A DNA stretch of 8,367 nt from an uncultured Bacilli bacterium (lineage in GTDB: Bacteria; Bacillota_I; Bacilli_A; RF39; UBA660): the NCBI GenBank assembly GCA_951800155.1, contig CATOJL010000058.1:1-8367 (forward strand), written 5' to 3'. The notes beneath the pieces were generated by a model that worked only from the letters and a program-made list of their open reading frames with translations, was not told the DNA's origin and made no database searches. The number at the start of each line of letters is the position of its first letter. Position 1 is the first letter of the stretch. Below are positions 6,131 to 8,367 of this stretch, piece by piece. The position numbers and the translations under genes are program-made.

Positions 6131-6293
6131 AATCATTTATATAAACTCTTACAGGATTGTTATTGATAGTGTAATCGCAGCAGTAACGGATAAATTCACT
6201 TGTATTCATTTCCCTGTTCTTTGCTGCCTGTTCAATAGTTTCTTTATCTGTTTTGCTTACATGTAAATGTATCTGTTTTGTTTTAGTTTTCAT
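6129..6293 (-). CDS. Small ribbon-helix-helix (CopG/MobC-like) DNA-binding protein
   Basis: A 54-residue protein with the classic ribbon-helix-helix layout: a beta strand KQIHLHVS (about 6-13), helix A TDKETIEQAAKNRE (15-28), a turn at MNTS and helix B EFIRYCCDYTI (33-43). Such dimers act as repressors in plasmid control or as relaxosome accessory proteins of the MobC type. I chose the ATG at 6293 because AAGGAG (6302-6307) lies 8 nt upstream. The open frame extends to 6389, but the extra 32 residues are unlike this fold and run through the promoter and ribosome binding site. It is a single-gene unit with its own promoter and terminator, and its promoter contains a possible self-operator. Repressor is the simplest reading; a relaxosome role is the alternative. 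Confidence 0.8.
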   Translation of the reverse strand: MKTKTKQIHLHVSKTDKETIEQAAKNREMNTSEFIRYCCDYTINNNPVRVYIND

Positions 6294-6330
6294 AATCAAA
6301 TTCTCCTTATTTTGTATATCTCTTTTAATA

Positions 6331-6359
6331 CTTATATTGTACCACCAGAGGTATGTAAA
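6331..6359 (-). promoter_or_regulatory. Promoter and possible operator of the RHH gene
   Basis: Minus-strand TTTACA (6354-6359), a 17-bp spacer and TATAAG (6331-6336). The spacer contains the inverted repeat TACC-6 bp-GGTA (6340-6353), placed exactly between the two boxes, where a bound repressor would block RNA polymerase. Autoregulation by the RHH protein is inferred. Confidence 0.65.
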
Positions 6360-6376
6360 ACCAAAATTCTGGCAAC

Positions 6377-6400
6377 AAAAAAGGCCCATTTCAGAGCCTT
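6377..6400 (-). terminator. Intrinsic terminator of the rep operon
   Basis: Minus-strand AAGGCTC (6394-6400) pairs with GGGCCTT (6381-6387) around a 6-nt loop, followed by a T tract (A-run 6377-6382). It overlaps the stop codon of the 140-residue gene and closes the rep unit. Confidence 0.75.
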
Positions 6401-6821
6401 AATTTGTATCATCATCTATTTGTTTTTCTATCTTTTGTAATTCCAATTTATACAAAGCACACAAATACAATAAATCCTTTATAATCCTGTCTGCTTCTGT
6501 ATCAGGTTTTGCATTATGATTGGCACGAGAAATAATCTCAGCTTGTATATAATCATCACTGTAATCATTCCAACTACCATCTAATAGTCCATATGGGTCA
6601 CCAATATCTGGTGGAATATAATCAGGTACTTCTTCAAACTCTGTTCCATTAAATCTACCCCATTTTCCACCTATACATACAACAGGAGAATCTTTCCAAA
6701 CTGTAGTATAATCATATGCTCTTCCATCCTTCAAACAATTAAGAAAATCTCTTTTTTCTTGTGCTGTTGCATCAGGGAATCTCTGCATAAATTCTTCAAT
6801 CTGTTTAAGTATATCATTCAT
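6399..6821 (-). CDS. Uncharacterised acidic 140-residue protein coupled to rep
   Basis: No family recognised. The rep stop codon is followed directly by this ATG (TAAATG), with GAGGG inside the end of rep as the ribosome binding site, so the two proteins are almost certainly made from one message with translational coupling. The product is strongly acidic and soluble. It has a short helical N-terminus (residues 1-31, including QEKRDFLNCL), then a beta- and proline-rich middle with the aromatic pattern VVCIGGKWGRFNGTEFEEVP (47-66) and PPDIGDPYGLLDGSW (70-84). The last part is a helical region (about 92-135) ending in an acidic tail. The coupling suggests a partner or regulator of replication initiation; this is inference from position. 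Confidence 0.85.
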   Translation of the reverse strand: MNDILKQIEEFMQRFPDATAQEKRDFLNCLKDGRAYDYTTVWKDSPVVCIGGKWGRFNGTEFEEVPDYIPPDIGDPYGLLDGSWNDYSDDYIQAEIISRANHNAKPDTEADRIIKDLLYLCALYKLELQKIEKQIDDDTN

Positions 6822-7718
6822 TTATTTACCCTCTAAAGCATCTTTCCAGTATGAATCCATAAGAACATTTAAAACCGCATTGTCTGTTCTAGACTCATAT
6901 TTTTGTTTAGCAATTTCAAGTTGTATAGCTTCTTCTGCTCCTTCTTTCATAAGTCTCTTTTTTTCTTTCATCAACTCAATTCCCTTTTGTCTACGTTTAA
7001 TATCATCCTCTGTCTTTGCCTGTTCTTCATCTGTAGTAGGTACTTTCTTTTTAAGCATCTGAATTACATCAAGTATCTCTTGCTGTTCTAAATCATTCAG
7101 TAAATTTGCAATTTGCACCATGCCATGAATTTTTACATTATCAAGACGATTTAAAGTGTCAAGCTGTTTCTTTTCATCAGATTTTAAAACAAGTCTATCT
7201 TTATCAACTAAGGCTTTAACGTTTATAATATCTTCACTTGCTCTATATGTTTTGTCCTCTGATATTGTAAGGTACTTTTCTATTAAGAATTGCTTTTGAT
7301 TTGCACCACATTTACAAGCGATATGAGGATTGATAAAATAAGCATTACCATGATTTCCGCTAACCTTAAAATATAGAACAAGAAAATTTCTTTCTTTTAA
7401 AACTTTTAAAGCCCTCTGTGCTGTTCTAGGGTCGCGGCGAATAGCTTCAGCTAGTTTTGTTGTGCTTGTAATATATGTATTATTGTTTTCCATCCTTGTA
7501 ACAAATAAGTCAAAAATCGCTCTTGCTGCTGGTTCTGTGATAGCCAATTCAGCTAATTCAGCTTGATATTTTATATTTATTTGAACAAAATCTTTGTTCT
7601 CTGTCTTTATCCCACTAATAACACTTGATTTAGTATAAGTGCCAGTTGATTCATTCATATGTTCTGTAAAATTTTCTGGTTTACTTGCATATGTATTATT
7701 AAAATCTTTCTTTCTCAT
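6822..7718 (-). CDS. Winged-helix replication initiator, RepL-like
   Basis: A 298-residue protein whose central region (about residues 52-135) forms a winged helix: ITEPAARAIFDLFVTRM, then the recognition part TKLAEAIRRDPRTAQRALKVLKERNFLV, then a wing ending GNAYFINPHIACKCG (124-138). The wing-to-YxINP ending resembles RepL-type initiators of small Firmicute plasmids, which bind the origin to start replication. The C-terminal half (about 180-275) is lysine- and glutamate-rich, probably helical or coiled coil. I chose the ATG at 7718: AAGGAG (7729-7734) lies 10 nt upstream, whereas extending to 7760 would place the N-terminus inside the attenuator hairpin. The leader carries an opposing promoter and terminator, pointing to antisense control of dosage. 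No endonuclease motif is visible, so a plain wHTH regulator is the main alternative. Confidence 0.8.
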   Translation of the reverse strand: MRKKDFNNTYASKPENFTEHMNESTGTYTKSSVISGIKTENKDFVQINIKYQAELAELAITEPAARAIFDLFVTRMENNNTYITSTTKLAEAIRRDPRTAQRALKVLKERNFLVLYFKVSGNHGNAYFINPHIACKCGANQKQFLIEKYLTISEDKTYRASEDIINVKALVDKDRLVLKSDEKKQLDTLNRLDNVKIHGMVQIANLLNDLEQQEILDVIQMLKKKVPTTDEEQAKTEDDIKRRQKGIELMKEKKRLMKEGAEEAIQLEIAKQKYESRTDNAVLNVLMDSYWKDALEGK

Positions 7719-7745
7719 TTTTAATAATCTCCTTGTTAGATAAAT

Positions 7746-7770
7746 AAAAAAACACTTCAAAAGAAGCGCT
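7746..7770 (-). terminator. Attenuator hairpin in the rep leader
   Basis: Minus-strand AGCGCTTC (7763-7770) and GAAGTGTT (7751-7758) form an 8-bp stem with G/T pairs and a TTTT loop, followed by a seven-T tract (7746-7752). It lies before the rep ribosome binding site, so it would abort rep transcription. GCTTCTTT in its 5' arm and loop is complementary to AAAGAAGC further upstream in the same leader (7848-7855), which could act as an anti-terminator. Confidence 0.75.
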
Positions 7771-7775
7771 AGTAT

Positions 7776-7804
7776 TTGACAATTAATCTACATTGGAGTA
7801 TTAT
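7776..7804 (+). promoter_or_regulatory. Strong plus-strand promoter opposing rep
   Basis: Consensus TTGACA (7776-7781), a 17-bp spacer and TATTAT (7799-7804). It is the best-matching promoter of the element part and points away from rep, into the rep leader, with no open reading frame downstream before a terminator. It should drive the antisense RNA. Confidence 0.75.
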
Positions 7805-7810
7805 TTATAT

Positions 7811-7887
7811 ATACACGAATGAAGAGTTTTTCGGAATACTCATATATGCTTCTTTAAAATAAAGAGTTCACACCTCTTTATTTTTTT
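7811..7887 (+). ncRNA. Predicted antisense (countertranscribed) RNA controlling rep
   Basis: Predicted from a promoter (7776-7804) and a terminator (7858-7887) on the strand opposite rep, giving an RNA of about 77 nt starting near A7811. It contains an upstream hairpin GAGTTTT-TCGG-AATACTC (7824-7841, one mismatch) and the terminator stem. It is fully complementary to the rep leader, including the AAAGAAGC anti-terminator segment (7848-7855). By analogy with pT181 RNAI and pIP501 RNAIII, binding would favour the attenuator at 7746-7770 and lower rep expression. Strand, size and logic are read from the sequence; the function is inferred. Confidence 0.65.
7858..7887 (+). terminator. Intrinsic terminator of the antisense RNA
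   Basis: AATAAAGAG (7858-7866) and CTCTTTATT (7874-7882) form a perfect 9-bp stem with a 7-nt TTCACAC loop, running into seven Ts (7881-7887) on the plus strand. On the minus strand only four Ts follow the same stem, so it should mainly act in the antisense direction. Confidence 0.8.
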
Positions 7888-7914
7888 GCTTTTTTATTTA
7901 TTTTTGATATTTGT

Positions 7915-7942
7915 TTTATATATGTTTTTATTAATTTGTAAA
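7915..7942 (-). promoter_or_regulatory. Candidate rep promoter
   Basis: Minus-strand TTTACA (7937-7942), a 16-bp spacer and TATAAA (7915-7920). The start would be near 7908, giving a leader of about 190 nt that includes the antisense target and the attenuator. The area is very AT-rich, so other matches are possible; a second candidate lies at 8128-8155. Confidence 0.45.
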
Positions 7943-8021
7943 GTAAAAAAATAATTATAATCTATATATTAAATAGATATAATAGAAGGGTTTTAGAAAC
8001 CCACTAAATTCAATACTTTTC

Positions 8022-8105
8022 GTTCAAGGTGGTGTCATGCCGTGTCGCCCATAGGCGACATGACATGTCGCTACCTTGAACCGCCGACTGAATCCCATAC
8101 CCCTA
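8022..8105 (+). other. Large inverted-repeat structure with CTGAATC/TACCCCTA motif, candidate origin
   Basis: The outer arms GTTCAAGGT (8022-8030) and ACCTTGAAC (8073-8081) enclose TGTCGCC-cata-GGCGACA (8043-8060) flanked by TGTCA/TGACA. A competing near-perfect palindrome, GCGACATG-a-CATGTCGC (8055-8071), uses the same bases. Just after the structure come CTGAATC (8088-8094) and TACCCCTA (8098-8105), which also occur next to each other in opposite orientation at 4247-4261. A hairpin next to a conserved short motif is typical of nick sites, so an origin of transfer or rolling-circle origin is likely. The block is also much more GC-rich than its surroundings. Confidence 0.6.
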
Positions 8106-8127
8106 GTAATATCCAACTTCTTATACC

Positions 8128-8155
8128 ATTATATCCTATTCTTCTAGTATAACAA
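8128..8155 (-). promoter_or_regulatory. Weak candidate promoter upstream of the rep control region
   Basis: Minus-strand TTGTTA (8150-8155), a 16-bp spacer and a perfect TATAAT (8128-8133), just past the terminator of the upstream gene. It would transcribe through the structured site toward rep. The -35 match is poor, so the call is tentative. Confidence 0.3.
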
Positions 8156-8181
8156 AATAAAGAGGGAGCAGCAGCCCCCTC
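8153..8181 (-). terminator. Intrinsic terminator of the gene entering from the right
   Basis: Minus-strand GAGGGGGC-TGCT-GCTCCCTC, an 8-bp GC-rich stem with one G/T pair, followed by TTTATTTTG. It lies six bases after the stop codon at 8187-8189 and separates that unit from the rep control region. Confidence 0.75.
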
Positions 8182-8186
8182 AACTT

Positions 8187-8367
8187 TTAGTTTTCTTCAT
8201 CTTCATCTTTTTCAGTTTCAGGAATCATATTTGTTTTAATATAATTCATCAAGTTTTCAGGTGTAACACCAAATTGCTTGTAGTTATAAGCTATAGTATT
8301 TACACAATCATTATAGCAAAGTTCATCAGCTTTTGCTGGAAGTCCAGATTCACCTTTTAAGATACGT
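8187..8367 (-). CDS. C-terminal end of an uncharacterised protein (partial)
   Basis: The last 59 codons of a minus-strand gene whose start lies beyond the window's right edge. The visible part begins RILKGESGLPAKADELCYND, continues with a predicted helical stretch (CVNTIAYNYKQFG) and a segment VTPENLMNYIKTNMIPE, and ends in a strongly acidic tail (TEKDEDEEN). The frame is open to the edge, codon use resembles the neighbours, and a strong terminator follows the TAA, so it is a real gene end. I do not recognise the family. Position next to the rep control region suggests a mobile-element protein, but no function can be assigned from this piece. Confidence 0.75.
   Translation of the reverse strand, partial: RILKGESGLPAKADELCYNDCVNTIAYNYKQFGVTPENLMNYIKTNMIPETEKDEDEEN

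Noticed and set aside
6294..6389. Longer N-terminus for the RHH protein (start at 6389)
   Set aside because: The added residues cross the promoter and ribosome binding site and do not fit the small RHH fold.
6880..7091. Two overlapping plus-strand frames of about 60 codons
   Set aside because: Both are antisense to the coiled, lysine/glutamate-rich end of the rep gene; their serine/phenylalanine-rich products are typical shadows.
7719..7760. Longer N-terminus for the replication initiator (start at 7760)
   Set aside because: It would run through the attenuator hairpin and the AAGGAG site; the ATG at 7718 has a proper ribosome binding site.
7988..8002. GGGTTT-tag-AAACCC hairpin as a terminator
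   Set aside because: The stem is perfect but no T-tract follows on either strand; it may be part of the origin region instead.

Overview
The window looks like a piece of a low-GC Bacillota (Firmicutes) chromosome into which a plasmid-like mobile element has inserted. Evidence: AT-rich DNA throughout, strong AAGGAG ribosome binding sites, sigma-A promoters, U-tailed hairpin terminators, and Firmicute-type trigger factor and GreA. The short N-terminus of the trigger factor and the GDLSENAEYDAARE wording of GreA would fit an Erysipelotrichia- or Mollicutes-related gut lineage, but this is only an impression. All confident protein genes lie on the minus strand, so the window is transcribed right to left.

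Chromosomal part (about 1-3960). From right to left: a membrane-bound hybrid sensor kinase with its own receiver domain (2077-3912), the transcript-cleavage factor greA (GTG start at 2017) and trigger factor tig (142-1392). Each has a recognisable promoter. The greA -35 box overlaps the stop codon of the kinase gene.

Transition zone (about 3960-4530). No convincing protein gene. It holds an array of TACGCATT motifs, partly in 11-bp phase; a 41-bp hairpin-containing sequence present twice; a bidirectional terminator; and a run of abutting inverted repeats. The join between chromosome and element probably lies here, but only one end of the element is visible.

Element part (about 4250-8367). 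From right to left: the 3' end of an unknown gene (8187-8367); a 426-bp control region; a winged-helix replication initiator resembling RepL-type proteins (6822-7718); a coupled acidic protein of unknown function (6399-6821); a 54-residue ribbon-helix-helix protein (6129-6293); an unknown 93-residue protein (5500-5781) behind a repeat-rich leader; and an ArdC-like antirestriction protein with an HExxH metallopeptidase domain (4530-5396). Almost every unit ends in its own terminator.

Most interesting points. (1) The leader of the replication gene carries a strong opposing promoter and terminator that would make a roughly 77-nt antisense RNA. There is also an attenuator hairpin just before the gene and an 8-nt anti-attenuator sequence, which together give the layout of pT181/pIP501-type copy control. 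(2) Two hairpin-associated sites sharing CTGAATC and TACCCCTA lie in opposite orientation at about 4247 and 8105, flanking the rep-to-ardC block. They are candidate transfer or replication origins. (3) The TACGCATT array at the edge of the element could be integrase arm sites, iterons or regulator sites.
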